In this document: positions 43,611 to 54,480 of the stretch, piece after piece
How positions within the stretch are numbered: position 1 is the first letter of the stretch
How the letters are laid out: each line of letters starts with the position of its first letter
NCBI RefSeq assembly: GCF_002099425.1
Contig: NW_018343953.1
Location: 9,930,001 to 9,994,000 of the forward strand
Reading direction: 5' to 3'
Length of the DNA: 64,000 bases
Source: Phascolarctos cinereus
Lineage: Eukaryota; Chordata; Mammalia; Diprotodontia; Phascolarctidae
Position numbers and translations under genes: made by a program
The notes under the pieces: generated by a model
Databases searched by the model: none
Told to the model about the DNA's origin: nothing
What the model saw: only the letters and a program-made list of their open reading frames with translations

Positions 43611-44009
43611 CAACTCTGGTTAGATAGAAGACTGTGAACTATCTATTCATAGAGGTAAACTAGGGGAATAGGTACTTAAAAGAACTTTCACTTTACATCC
43701 ATTTAAAATTCTCAGATTGTTCTGGGTAGGACAGCAATAATCACAGCACTTCCATTTAGAACTAAAATCTTTTCCCTCGATTCCCCCCCCCAAAAAATTA
43801 CCCTTATACTAGAAGAATTCCATCGACATGGTCATTTTCTGTTTTACTGGGGGTTTTTTGTCCTGCCTGATAGATTAATAGTTCTGAACACTGAAATATC
43901 AGATTATGGGTGGTTTCAAGAAACTTAAACTGATGAGAAAAAAGTTTCGATTTTGCTGAAACTGAATCAACCTCTAGCAAGCATCCATACAATCACTCTA
44001 AAATTAGCT
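43611..44009. other. Unassigned stretch
   Basis: Nothing recognised. Confidence 0.3.
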
Positions 44010-45190
44010 GTGCAAATAGAACACAGTTAAAGATAAAGAGGACACACACCAAATTTAAAGGTAACACAAATCTGGGAAGTATAGATAGCACACTGGATAA
44101 TAGAACCAAGATCCAAAAAGATCTTGGCACCTTAGAAGTTTGGACCAGGCTTAATAGAATGAAATTTAATAGATATAAACACATAGTCTTATACTTGGGT
44201 TCAAAAAGTCAACTTCATGTTATGAAATAGGGAAGGTGTGACTAGAAAGTAGTTCATCTGCCTTGGTGGATTGTAATGAGTAACTCAGTTTACTCAGTAT
44301 GAGTAAACAGTATGATATGGCAGCCAGAATAACTAATGTGGTACAAGACAACATTATAGTGCCATAGGGTCTATGACAAGGCCAAGGAAAGAGTGCTAGA
44401 TTCTAAATCAGATGGCCTCAGCTTAAATACTGTCTCTACCACTTACTCCTTATATGGCTTTGGATAAGTCACTTAATTTTCTTGGTTCTTCATTACCTGT
44501 CTAGATAATGGAACTAGATGATCTCTAATGTCCTTTCTAGATATAAATCAAAGGCCCTATCATTCTATTACTAAGGAGATGATAATCTCATTATACTCTG
44601 CCATGGCCAAACAGTAGATAGCAGACAACTAGCCTAAGTTCCTTGTCTGACTATATCTATCCTAGAGTATAGTATTTAGCTGTGGACTCTCCATTGAGGA
44701 AAGACATTACAAACCAGGGAGTGACTAGAGAAGAGCACTCAAATTGCTCCCAACATCACGCCATATGAGGATTGGTTGAAGGAACAGAAGAGATAATTTA
44801 GGTGGGATATGATAGAAATCCTTAATTATTCAAAGGGCTTTCTTATGGAAGAGGGTTTAGAACTATTCTTAGCCACCTCTCTCTTGTTTTCCAGTGGGGG
44901 AAAAAAAAAAAGAAAGTCTGTTACAAGTTATTTTCATGCTGTAAACAATGAATGGAAGGTGTAAAGAGGCAGATTTAGGTTTCATGTAAGGGAAAACTTC
45001 TTACTAATTAGAGCTAGCCAAAAGTGGAATTAGTCACCTTGAGATGTGTGGGTATTCCCTCTATGTGAATTCATGCAAAGACTGGATGGCCACTTGTTGG
45101 GGCTTCTGTAGAAGGGGTTCTTGTTCAATCATAAGTTGGACTAGATGACCTTTGAGGACCCTTCTAACTTTGCATTTCTATGAAATCCTT
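44010..45190 (+). mobile_element. L3/CR1 LINE, C-terminal coding to 3' end
   Basis: 'gaatgaaatttaatagatat', 'agtcttatacttgggttcaa', 'acagtatgatatggcagcca', then after a nested SINE 'gataatctcattatactctg', 'gagtgactagagaagagcac', 'gccaaaagtggaattagtca', 'gatggccacttgttggggct', 'gttggactagatgacctttg'. The most complete L3/CR1 copy here, ending with the canonical terminus. Confidence 0.88.
44383..44572 (+). mobile_element. MIR3/THER1-like SINE nested in L3/CR1
   Basis: 'ccaaggaaagagtgctagat', 'gcttaaatactgtctctacc', 'ggataagtcacttaattttc', 'ggaactagatgatctctaat', 'gtcctttctagatataaatc'. Splits the CR1 text between 'ccataggg' and 'ggagatgataatc'. Confidence 0.8.
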
Positions 45191-45627
45191 TCTTTTTACT
45201 ATTTGGAAAGTACAGCAAATTCCCACAAAGTGGTATTAGAGCTACTTTTAGCAGCTAGACTAAATATTACTCAAATGTGTGTTTTCTTTGAGAATTATTG
45301 TCATAAAACACATTGGATTGGCTCAAAACTTTTAACACCAGAATTACTCATTACATGTGGTACTGTGGTTAAATGTTAGTCAGCACAGTAGTACATGGTG
45401 GTTATGTTTCTTCACTTTAACATATTAGTAAGTGGGCTATTCAGGTCATCAGGACAAAGGAAAAAATTATACTCATATGGACTACTGTATCTATGACTAT
45501 ACAAAAAAATCAAGAATAATTTTTTTTTGCTATAGACATATATGAAGAAAAATCATATATCAGTCTAGCATTTCCTAAAAGCAAATCTGGTTATGAAGTC
45601 CTGGTCATTCTTTCAATTTTATATTCA
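45191..45627. other. Unassigned stretch
   Basis: AT-rich; nothing recognised. Confidence 0.3.
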
Positions 45628-45710
45628 ATTACAGGATTAATTACAATGAGCTCCTTGAAGGTAGATACTACTTTCATTTTTTTATTTGTTTCTCCAGTAC
45701 AGTATACAGA
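45628..45710 (+). mobile_element. L2-clade 3' tail
   Basis: 'atgagctccttgaaggtaga' and 'tttatttgtttctccagtac' match the L2 3' UTR in sense. Confidence 0.6.
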
Positions 45711-45801
45711 GAAGAGGTGAGGAGAAGAGAAGAGAAAAGAGGAGAGAAGAAGTGAGAAGAAGGGAGAAAAAAGAGGAAGTGGGGAGAAGAGAAGAAAAAG
45801 C
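45708..45801 (+). repeat. Polypurine tract
   Basis: About 90 bases of A and G with only three T interruptions (45718, 45753, 45780). Purine mirror-like composition, able in principle to form triplex DNA. Confidence 0.9.
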
Positions 45802-45869
45802 TCACAAATGAGCCTTAGAGATCATTTACAGTAGTGAGAGTGACATGGATAAAAATATGGCAAAAATTA

Positions 45870-47750
45870 AAGAGAAAGGGCAATCAATCATGCAGGTAAG
45901 AGGAGAACCAAGAGAGAACAGAGTCATGAAAACCTAGAGAGAAAAGATTATCCAAGAAGAGAGAGAGATCAAAAGTATCAAATGTGGCAGAAAGGAAAAG
46001 AAGGGTAAATATCAAAAAAAGATTATTAGATTTGCCAGTTATGAGACTGTTGATAACTTTGGAGAGAACAGATTCAGTTTTCCCTGGCACAAACTGGTAG
46101 ACATGCCAAGATCTAGTGAAGAGAGTTTTGGTTTGGTTTGATTTGGTTTTAAATCAAGGGGAGATTTGGCAGTGTTTTTAGGCAGCAGGGAAGGAATCAG
46201 TAGAGGCAGAAAAATTATAGATCAGCAAGAGAGTGAAGATAATGGTCAAAACAATCCATTGAATGCGCAGAGAGAGGATTAGATCAAAGGAGTATGTAGA
46301 TGGGTTTTTAAAAGACCCTCTCCTCAGAGATTAAAGGATAGGATATTACAGAAAAGTTTCAGAGGGATGTGAGATGAGGAGAGGAAAAAAGAGGTAATTC
46401 TCAGGGAATGGCTTCAGTTTTTTTCATTGAAGAATGAGACAAGATGCTCAGTTGAGCAAGTGAGAAAAAGAAGTAGCATGGGAGAATTGTGCTGAGAAGA
46501 ATGATTTAGAATAGCCAATAGCTGATAAACATTTATTAAGCACCATCTATGTGCTAAGCACTGGGCATACAAATTTGAAAAAAGAGACAGTCCTTGCCCT
46601 CATGGAGTTTATGATCTAATGGTGGAAGATAACATGCAAAAAAAAAAGCTGAAAAGGGGAGGGAGGTCTGGTTGATAAAGTTTTCCCAGTTATGAGCTTC
46701 CTGGGGCATGGTAGAAAAGTCAGGGAAGTACAAGAGTAGTGCAGCCAAGTGAGAAATGAGGAATGAGAGGTGGAACAGCTATTGTGGAGAGTGAGATAAG
46801 GACTTGGATAGGGATATGAAGGGGTATTGCATTGTTGTAGTGAGGGCTCAATTAGATTAACTAGCCTCAATTTATACAGAACTCAGTCAAAACAGTATTG
46901 TGATTTTTCTCCAGTACCATTCAGCAGCACATGAGTAGGAGCTAAGAAGACAGATGGTGGGAGGAACTCAAAGTTGGGGTTTGGTAAAGTGTAACAGCAG
47001 TAGGAAGAGGGGAAAAGGGATTTGAAAATAGAGCATAAATTAGAGTTGAACTAGTTCATCAAGGCATCAAGATTAGAAAAAGAAGAGACCATAGACAGAA
47101 CTAAGGTGATGGCCTGAGGAATAGTGAGATTGGAGATTATGATAAGAATGAAGAATAGGTTAGGAGAACTGAATCATGGAGGCAAATGAAAAGATAAAAA
47201 ATCATGATCAACTAAAGGAAATTCAGAGCTCCTTAAGATGAAAACAGAAAACTTGTGAACGATAGATATGATCAATGAACATTCCTGTATGTAGTTGATC
47301 TGAAACTATAGGAGATGACCTTAAGAACTGAACAGACCTTAAGGAACTGGGAAGCTAGGATATTTGAAGAAATATCAATATATATGTTAAAGTGTCCTGT
47401 AATGAGGGAAGGAATTGAAGTAGAGAGGAAGACTATGAGCTAGGATTTGAACTCAAAGAAAGAAGAGAGATTACCCTGGAGGGTGGTGGTAGATAACAGC
47501 CACCAGAATCTGGTCTGAGTAATGAATTTGTATTGATTGAACCTCCCAAGAGAAAGGATTACTGAGAGATAGTGAGAAAAGAAGAATCTAGAAGTGGCTA
47601 TGGGGAACAAGGAGTATTCTGACTCCACCACCATAAGAAGTAAAAGGGGAGGAGAATCACAAAAAATGTCACCAGTTCCGAAAAGAGTGTCCAAGGATGT
47701 AGTGTCATCAGGACAGAACCAAATCTCACTCACTGTAGTATTCAATGAGT
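45870..47750 (-). mobile_element. L2-clade LINE with EN and RT remnants
   Basis: Minus-strand frame 45884-46090 reads VINSLITGKSNNLF, then FLSATFDTFDLSLFLDNLFS and FHDSVLSWFSSYL, matching the L2 RT series VTNDLL...LDLSAAFDTVDH..LL..L, with motif A at residues 33-41. Upstream (minus strand) at 47440-47745, EIWFCPDDTTSLDTLFGTG matches the L2 endonuclease ETWLSPDDT block. Between them an antisense L2 3' tail is inserted near 46521-46650. Frames are broken elsewhere. 5' limit uncertain. Confidence 0.85.
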
Positions 47751-48184
47751 GTCAAAAAATGGAAGCTGTGAGAAAAGAAGAGTTTTAAGATGAAAGCAAA
47801 CTTATTACATATGGATCAGGCACAGTGAAAAAAATGAGCAAGCAGGCCTAGAATGGGAGGGAGGGAGAGGGTGGGAGTATAGTTGAAGGAGTGGAAATGA
47901 AGGAGCAAAGAGCTGAGCGTGGGGAAGGGAGTTTGTCCTGGGCAGGTGGAGGTACAGCATCACAGCGATGGGAAAAGTCATAGGGGGTGGGAGTAAGCAA
48001 CCACACATGTACTTGTACAGAGCCAGATAAAATATATTCCTTGCAATTATGAAGTCTGTTGAAAATTCTCCTGGGCCTCCCACATAACAAAATCATAAGA
48101 AAAGCTAAAAAGTCAGAAGAGTATTCAGCTGGCACATATTTATGTCTATGACAAAGGGGGAAGAATAGACGTTCCTTTCATCTT
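47751..48184. other. Unassigned stretch, perhaps the L2 5' part
   Basis: Purine-rich sequence continuing from the L2 endonuclease region. It may be that element's 5' section, but no landmark proves it. Confidence 0.3.
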
Positions 48185-48840
48185 CTTACGGTCAATCAAT
48201 AGGCTAAGTAAATTCTGGGGATACAAAGACAAAAATAAAATACTCCCTACCCTCAAGGAACTCACATTCCAACAGGGAAGATAACACATCTGAATAATAA
48301 TTAAGAATATGCACAACAAATAAAAAGCAATTTTGAGAAGGGAGAGCACTAGCAACTGGGGGGATCGGTATAGATGTCATGCAGAAAGTGGTACTTTGGA
48401 CTTATCTTTGAAAGAAACCAGGGCTTCTGAGGGTCTGAGGTGTGTAAGGAGTGCATTCCAGACGTGGTGAACAGCCTATACAAAGGTAAGAAGGTTGGAA
48501 ATGGGATTTCCTAGAGGAAATTTAGGATCACTTAAGCTTCTTTATCAAGAATGTGCCATGATAAGATTCATTTGATAGCTGTTTGGAGGCTGGATTGGAG
48601 ACAGATTAGAAACCAAGAGAGAGGGAGACCAGCAAATGGACTACTGCAATAGTCCAGGCAGGGGATAATTAGAGCCTGAGGTTGGGTGGTGGCTATATGA
48701 ATAGAGAGAAGACACAGAAGTCAGAGTTGGCTTGGAGATAAAATTGACAAAACTTGGTCTCTGAATGGATGAGGGCAACAGAAGAGTCAATATGACTCTG
48801 AGGTGACAACTATTTTGAGAAGTCTTTAAAAGGAAAGTTA
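48185..48840 (-). mobile_element. L2-clade LINE, C-terminal coding to 3' end
   Basis: 'gctaagtaaattctggggat', 'accctcaaggaactcacatt', 'gagtgcattccagacgtggt', 'gaggctggattggagacaga', 'actgcaatagtccaggcagg'. The last is the complement of the L2 block 'CTGGATTACTGCAATAG' type. Good colinearity. Confidence 0.82.
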
Positions 48841-48899
48841 GGTATTGCAATCCTCACTCAGGTATGTGCCTGAAGTGAGACACTCCATGATAGTTCTCA

Positions 48900-49095
48900 C
48901 TCATATAGAGCTATAAATTTTACATAATTCTCTCCTTACGATACCTCTGTGAGGGATGTTGTAATTGTAGTTTCCATTTTCTGAATGAGAAAAGAGCTTC
49001 AGAGAGGCTAAATGATTTGCCCAAGACCGTAAATAAGTGGAAAAGCCAGAAGCCCATTACAGATCCTCTGATTCCAAATACAGCCCTCCTATAGC
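48900..49095 (-). mobile_element. MIR SINE
   Basis: 'ataattctctccttacgata', 'catttctga'-type block 'tttccattttctgaatgaga', 'gaggctaaatgatttgccca', 'agatcctctgattccaaata'. Antisense MIR with its head lost. Confidence 0.72.
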
Positions 49096-49389
49096 AGTAT
49101 TAAATTTATCAGGGCCTCTGTTTCTTCATTTGTAAAATGTGTGTAGGGGAGGAAGGTAGAGATAAGACTTTATTATTTGTATAGCAAATATCCCCTCTTA
49201 TATCTTATATTCCTGTAATTCAACTTATAATGGATAAAAAAAGAATTTAAATTATTTGAAATATTTTGTAGATGAAATGTTCTTCTCATTTTGGGCTTCT
49301 TCCTTTTGAAAAATGATTATCGCAAAATATATAAACTGTGTGAGAATCGAACTACCAAGGGACATAACATTTATACAGATTCCATTACA
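49096..49389. other. Mostly unassigned; small MIR-like piece
   Basis: 'gcctctgtttcttcatttgt' followed by 'aaaatgtgtgtagg' at 49105-49150 resembles a sense MIR fragment. The rest is AT-rich and not recognised. Confidence 0.35.
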
Positions 49390-51110
49390 AAATTCTCTTT
49401 AAAGAAATAAGGAACAACTTCAATCCTTGGAGGGTTATACAGTGCTAATGATTGGGTCATGCTTACATAAAAAGAAGGATGATACTGTAGAAATTAACTT
49501 ACAGATTTAATGCTACAATAACAGACTAACAAAACTAGAGAAAACAAGAAGAAATTCATTTGAAAGAACAAAAGCTTTAGAATATGAAGGGAAATTATGA
49601 AAAAAAAAGTTAGGAATAAAGAAAAAAATAGCACTTCCAGAATTCAACATCCATTATAAAGTGGTTATCAACAAAATCATTTGGTATTGGTTAAAGAATA
49701 GAAAAGTGTATCAATAGAATATACCAGAAAAGGGAAAATCTAAATTAATGGAACTCAATATAACCTAGTGTTCAATATGCCTAAAATATAAATAACTTAG
49801 GAAAGATTTTTATTGATAAGAATAGCTAGGAAAACTAGGAAGTAATCTGGCAGATTATATTCATATCAATATCTTTTACAATATTCCACAACAAATTCAA
49901 AATGAATATGTGACCAGAATATTAAAGATGAAGGAATAAAAAATCAGAAAACTCTTAAATATCTTCCACAGTTAAAGGTAGTGAATGATTTCCTATTGAA
50001 ATAAAGGATGCAGAAAATTATAAAAGATAAATTTGATACATGACATTAAAAAGGTTTTATACAATCAAAATTAAGACATCTGGGATGAAAAGGGAAGCAG
50101 TTGGCCAGGGAAAATCTTTGTAGCAAATGTATCTGATAAGGGTTTGATATTCAAAACATATAGAATAACTAACAGAAATATCTAAAGATAAAAGCCATTC
50201 CCCAATATAGAAGTGGTCAAGGAATATGAAGGAATATGAACAAACAGTTCTCAAGGGAATTGTAAACTATTAACGATCATATGTAATAATCCTCCAAATC
50301 ATTAATACTATTAATAGAAATACAAATCAAAACAACTCTGAGATTTTATTTCCTACTTAGAAAATTGTCAGGGATGACAAAAATGGGAATAGTCAATGTT
50401 GGAGGAGTTGTAGAAATCAATTGGAATTATGTGAAGAGAATAGCTAAAATGTCTATCGAGTTTGACTGTATAGATTCCACTGCTGTTATGCATACACCCC
50501 AAAAAGGTCATTGATGAAAAGAAAGCCTCCAAATACACCAAGATATTTATAATAGCACTCTGTGGAAGTAAAGAACTAGAAACAAAGTAAATTCCCATAG
50601 ATTGAGAAATAGCTAAACAAATTGTGGTATGTAAATGAACTGGAACATCATCTTGCTGTAAGAAAGGAAAACGATGACAAACACATGGAAAAAATGGAAA
50701 GATTTATATGAACCAAAATAGAGTAAAGTGATCAGAGTTACAAAAACAACATCTACAATATCCACAACAATGTAAATGGAAAGAACAACCAGAAGCCAGT
50801 CAAAATTGAAGACTGCAAAATTAATAAAGGACTAGCTGGGCCCCAGAGAAAAGATATGAGAAGACATATTTCTAGAAAATCTCATTTGTAGAGTTCAGGG
50901 TCCATGGGTATGAAACATTATAGCATAACATCACTTTTTTTTTAATATATTGCTCATTTTGAATTATTTTTCTTTCTTTTTTTTCTCTTTAAAAAAATAA
51001 AGTTTCTGTTTTAAGGATGACTTGTGGAGGAAAGAGGGGAAAATACAAGGAGAAATTAGGTGATGTAAAAAAGAAATATATCAATAACAATCTTTCTTTT
51101 AAAAAGAAAG
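49390..51110 (+). mobile_element. Older L1, ORF2 end to 3' UTR
   Basis: Begins with 'caatccttggagggttatac', as the L1 at 22140 does. Then 'aaattcatttgaaagaacaa', 'aaagccattccccaatatag', 'acaaatcaaaacaactctga', 'catacaccccaaaaaggtca', 'agcactctgtggaagtaaag', and a 3' end 'gatgtaaaaaagaaatatat'. About 1.7 kb, many stops and small deletions. Confidence 0.82.
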
Positions 51111-51911
51111 AAATTACCAGTAAATATTTTCAGTTACAAAAATACTCAGCTTACAGACCAAACCTTCTCAAGCCCCCCACAATCCTCTCTGTTAAGAGTT
51201 TTGCCTCATACTTCACTGAAGATGTTGAGGCCATTCACTAAGATTTATCTCTTCTCCCTTGACTCTTCATCTCATAGCATTCAGACATTTTCCTTCACTG
51301 TTTCTTTCATTTCTGTATCAGATGAGGAGATGACTCCTCTATACCCCTGATCCCATTTCTTGTCTTCTACAAAAGTTTGCCTCCCCCATCATCCCCAGTC
51401 TCTCTCTCTAATCTTAAATCTCTCCCCATCCACTTGCCTCTTCTTTGTTGCATACTCTCCCTCAGTCTTTAAAAAAATCTAGTCTCCTTCAGTCTTTCAA
51501 AAAATCCTCACTAGATTCTACAACTACTGACACAAATCTCACCTCCTCTACTAACTCTTTGAAAAAACAAAAGTATCTACAACTAGAGCCTTTACATCCT
51601 TTTTTCACTCTCTTCAAATGCTCTTAAATCTCATTTGCAACCTCATCATATGACTGAATTTGCCCTCTCCAAAATTATCGGCTTGAAACTATTGGCCACC
51701 TTTTCCTCCTGAATATTTTCTTCTCTCTAGGTTTTTATGACACAGTTTCCTCCTGGTTCTACTCCTACCTTTCTGGCCACTTGTGCTAGATATTCATCCA
51801 TGTCATGAACATGTATGTGGCCTCCAAAATTTTGTCTTGGAACTTCTACTCTTTTCCTTCTATACCATCCCACATATAAATCTCATCAGCTCCCACGTGG
51901 TTTAATTATAT

Positions 51912-51948
51912 ATGCAAATAGTCATATATGCAAATTTTATATGCAAAT
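51912..51948 (+). repeat. Three perfect ATGCAAAT octamers in 37 bases
   Basis: ATGCAAAT occurs at 51912-51919, 51928-51935 and 51941-51948. The octamer is the classic POU-domain (Oct-1/Oct-2) site. The third overlaps the decayed L2 YADD codons, so the array probably arose by local duplication of a 13-16 bp unit in a dead L2. Confidence 0.9.
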
Positions 51949-52255
51949 GATTCCCAGATCTCTATATCCAACCCTAGTCTGTCTCCTAGGTTCCAGATCC
52001 CCATCACCAACTTCTTTTTGGATATTTAGAAACAAATTTCCCAAAAGCACCTCAAATTCAACATATAAAAGACAGAACTCATTATATTTTCCCCAAAATT
52101 CTCCCCTCTTACTCACTTTCCTATTACTGTAAAGGGCACCAACAATTTTCCAGTCACCTAGGCTCATATTCTGTGCCATCCGTAATTCCTTACTCTTAGT
52201 CATTCAATATAATTCATTAGCATATTTTGTCTTTTCTCTTTTCACAACATTTCTC

Positions 52256-52307
<52 letters not shown>

Positions 52308-52400
52308 ATGTGATGTGGATGGATAGATATACATATATACCACATATATGCATATATATAAATATATATATATACACATATTTCACATACACATATATTC
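52256..52400. repeat. (TA)n(TG)n and TATA-rich microsatellite
   Basis: 'tatatatatatatatatgtg' passes into a TG run of about 17 units, then imperfect TATA/ACATA sequence to 52400. Confidence 0.93.
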
Positions 52401-53065
52401 ACTCACACAATCACATTTTTTCAGGCCCTCATCACCTTCTGTAATTTTTAATTTTGTACACATTTTGCAATTTGTATGCCTGCTTTATGTCTCTCTCTCC
52501 CATTCCAATCCATCCTCCTCTCAAATGCTAAAGTTATTTTGGTAAAACAGAGGTCTTACTCTACAATCCCCTCACCACTACCATTCAATAAACTTCAGTG
52601 GCTCAGTATTACCTCCAGGATTAATTATAAAGTCTTCTGTTCAGAATTTAAAATTTTTCCTTCATGTAATTTATGATCTATCCAGAGTGGCCAACCTTCT
52701 ATTCCTTGAACCCAACACTCCTATATCCCATATCCATGCCTTTGCAATGTCTCTCTATCCACCATTACTGCCCTCCCTCCCCATTTTCTCCTCCTAGTTT
52801 CCCCAGTTTCCTTCAAGATCTACTTCAAATCTACCTTCTACAAGAGGCCTTTTCCAGTTTCCCAGTGTCTTCCCTGCTGAGATCATTGTCTATATACACT
52901 GTGTATGTATATATCTTATGTGCACCAAGTTATTTCTATATTTGTGACCATTACTAGAATGTGAGTTCTTTAACAATAGGAATTATTTTTGCTTCTCTTT
53001 GTATTCTTATCACTTAGCACAGTGCTTGGCTAAGTGCTTAATAAATGTTTGTTAACTATCTATTC

Positions 53066-53324
53066 TCCCTTAGATTTATTTATTTCACAATGGCAATGTG
53101 CCTTCCTACACAGGAAATAGTAACCTTTCCTTCTTCCTCTTTCCAGAATTCTTTCCTGGAGTTGACATCCTGTAGAATCTAAGTGAAATTATTTGTGTCT
53201 TTTCTATAATTTCCAGGACTCCCACACTCTCTTGTCTCCAGTGTTTTCCTGCTGCCCCATCCATTTATATTAACCCATACAGCTTCCCAATAATCTATGC
53301 ATTTTAAGACACAACCCAGGTAAC
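53066..53324. other. Unassigned stretch
   Basis: Nothing recognised. Confidence 0.3.
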
Positions 53325-53509
53325 AATATGGTGCTATGGAAAGAGTGCTAAATGTCGAATCTGGCTATCTTGTTCGAATTCTGGATCCATCACTACCTGT
53401 AGGGAATTAGGTAATTCTCTTTGCCTATCTGGACCTTAGTTTCTTTATCTATAAAATGTCAGGGTTTGGAATAAATGGCCCTATAACCCTTATCCAGCTC
53501 TAAATATGT

Positions 53510-53510
<1 letters not shown>
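53325..53510 (+). mobile_element. MIR3/THER1-like SINE
   Basis: 'tggtgctatggaaagagtgc', 'ggaccttagtttctttatct', 'ataaaatgtcagggtttgga', 'cttatccagctctaaatatg'. The microsatellite starts at its 3' end. Confidence 0.78.
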
Positions 53511-53561
<51 letters not shown>

Positions 53562-53667
53562 CAGATAGATGCTTGAATAAAGGCAAAGAGCTAGACAGAT
53601 AAAGATAGATATATAGATGGATAGAGATAGATATATCAATAGATAGAGGTAGATAGCTAGACAGAGG

Positions 53668-53717
<50 letters not shown>

Positions 53718-53810
53718 CTTGAATAGATAAAGGTAGAGAGCTAGACAGAGATAGCTATGTGGATAGATAGAAGTGGATAGATACACATTTGGACAGACAG
53801 ATAGCTAAAC

Positions 53811-53866
<56 letters not shown>
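53511..53866 (+). repeat. Compound (AGAT)n-(GA)n microsatellite
   Basis: Two clean AGAT/GATA runs (53511-53561 and about 53665-53716), joined by degenerate units such as AGAC and AGGT, then a pure GA run at 53815-53866. A 60-70 bp higher-order pattern ('gatacttgaatagata...' and 'gatgcttgaataaagg') appears twice. Confidence 0.96.
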
Positions 53867-53867
<1 letters not shown>

Positions 53868-53868
<1 letters not shown>

Positions 53869-53995
53869 AAGTATAGCCCATTGCTAAATGCTGAGAGTAC
53901 AAATAAATATATGCAAGAAGCAAGATAGTCCCTGCCCTCAAGGAGCTAATTTCTAACTGAGAAGACAACACATAAAAAAATGCTAAAAAAAAAAT
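53868..53995 (-). mobile_element. L2-clade 3' end
   Basis: 'ttgctaaatgctgagagtac', 'agtccctgccctcaaggagc', 'gaagacaacacataaaa' match the antisense L2 3' UTR. Confidence 0.72.
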
Positions 53996-54053
53996 AGGAA
54001 GGGGTGAGAGAAGTTAACATGTGGGTATTTTCCAAGGTACCTTTCTTTGTCAA

Positions 54054-54480
54054 GATCCAGAAGTAGATCAGGCAATCATGAGTTGAATCAGCTTCAAGTA
54101 AGTATGGCTAGTCTGGATGCTTCCCTAAATGGAGTTTTAGAGATGAATTCACCAATCAGAAGTGAAGATTGTAGAGGCAGAGGTCTTATCAGAGTGAAAA
54201 AGATGACTGGAGTAGAGATCCAGAAGGCATCTGGGAATCAGTGGACTCAACCAGCCTATCACTTATTTAGAATAAGCATGGTTGGCATGGGTCCTTCCTC
54301 AGATGGAGGTTCAGGGATGAACTCACCATCCAAGGAGAAAACTGTAGAGGTGGAAATGTTACTAGGGTACAGGAGGCCTTTGGAGTAGAAGACCAGAAGG
54401 AATTTGGGGAGTCCTGGGAAGGAGGTTTGGAGATGCTTATCAATGCTAATGTAAAAGGATGGTCTAGTTCCTGCTAAGTT
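54054..54480 (+). repeat. Diverged tandem array, period 163-174 bp
   Basis: Units start at 'gatccagaag' 54054, 'gatccagaag' 54217 and 'gaccagaagg' 54391. Units 1 and 2 align along their length, for example 'gagatgaattcaccaatcag' with 'gggatgaactcaccatccaa', and 'gattgtagaggcagaggtct' with 'aactgtagaggtggaaatgt'. The third is partial. It lies just beyond an antisense L2 end. Family unknown to me. Confidence 0.85.

Larger units (their letters stand above)
51155..53065 (+). mobile_element. L2-clade LINE, RT to 3' end
   Basis: 'gttttgcctcatacttcact' and 'cctcatcatatgactgaatt' precede the RT region, where 51940-51951 reads YAND (family YADD) followed by SQISISNPSL. Downstream AKVILVKQRSYSTI and KLQWLSITSRINYKVF (near 52530-52640) match the post-RT block. 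The 3' UTR 'ccattactagaatgtgagtt', 'cacttagcacagtgcttggc' and 'aataaatgtttgttaactat' ends it. The microsatellite at 52256-52400 is inside. No intact frame. Confidence 0.85.

Noticed and set aside
53490-53971. Long Ser/Tyr/Ile/Leu-rich minus-strand frames
   Set aside because: Translations of AGAT and GA microsatellites.
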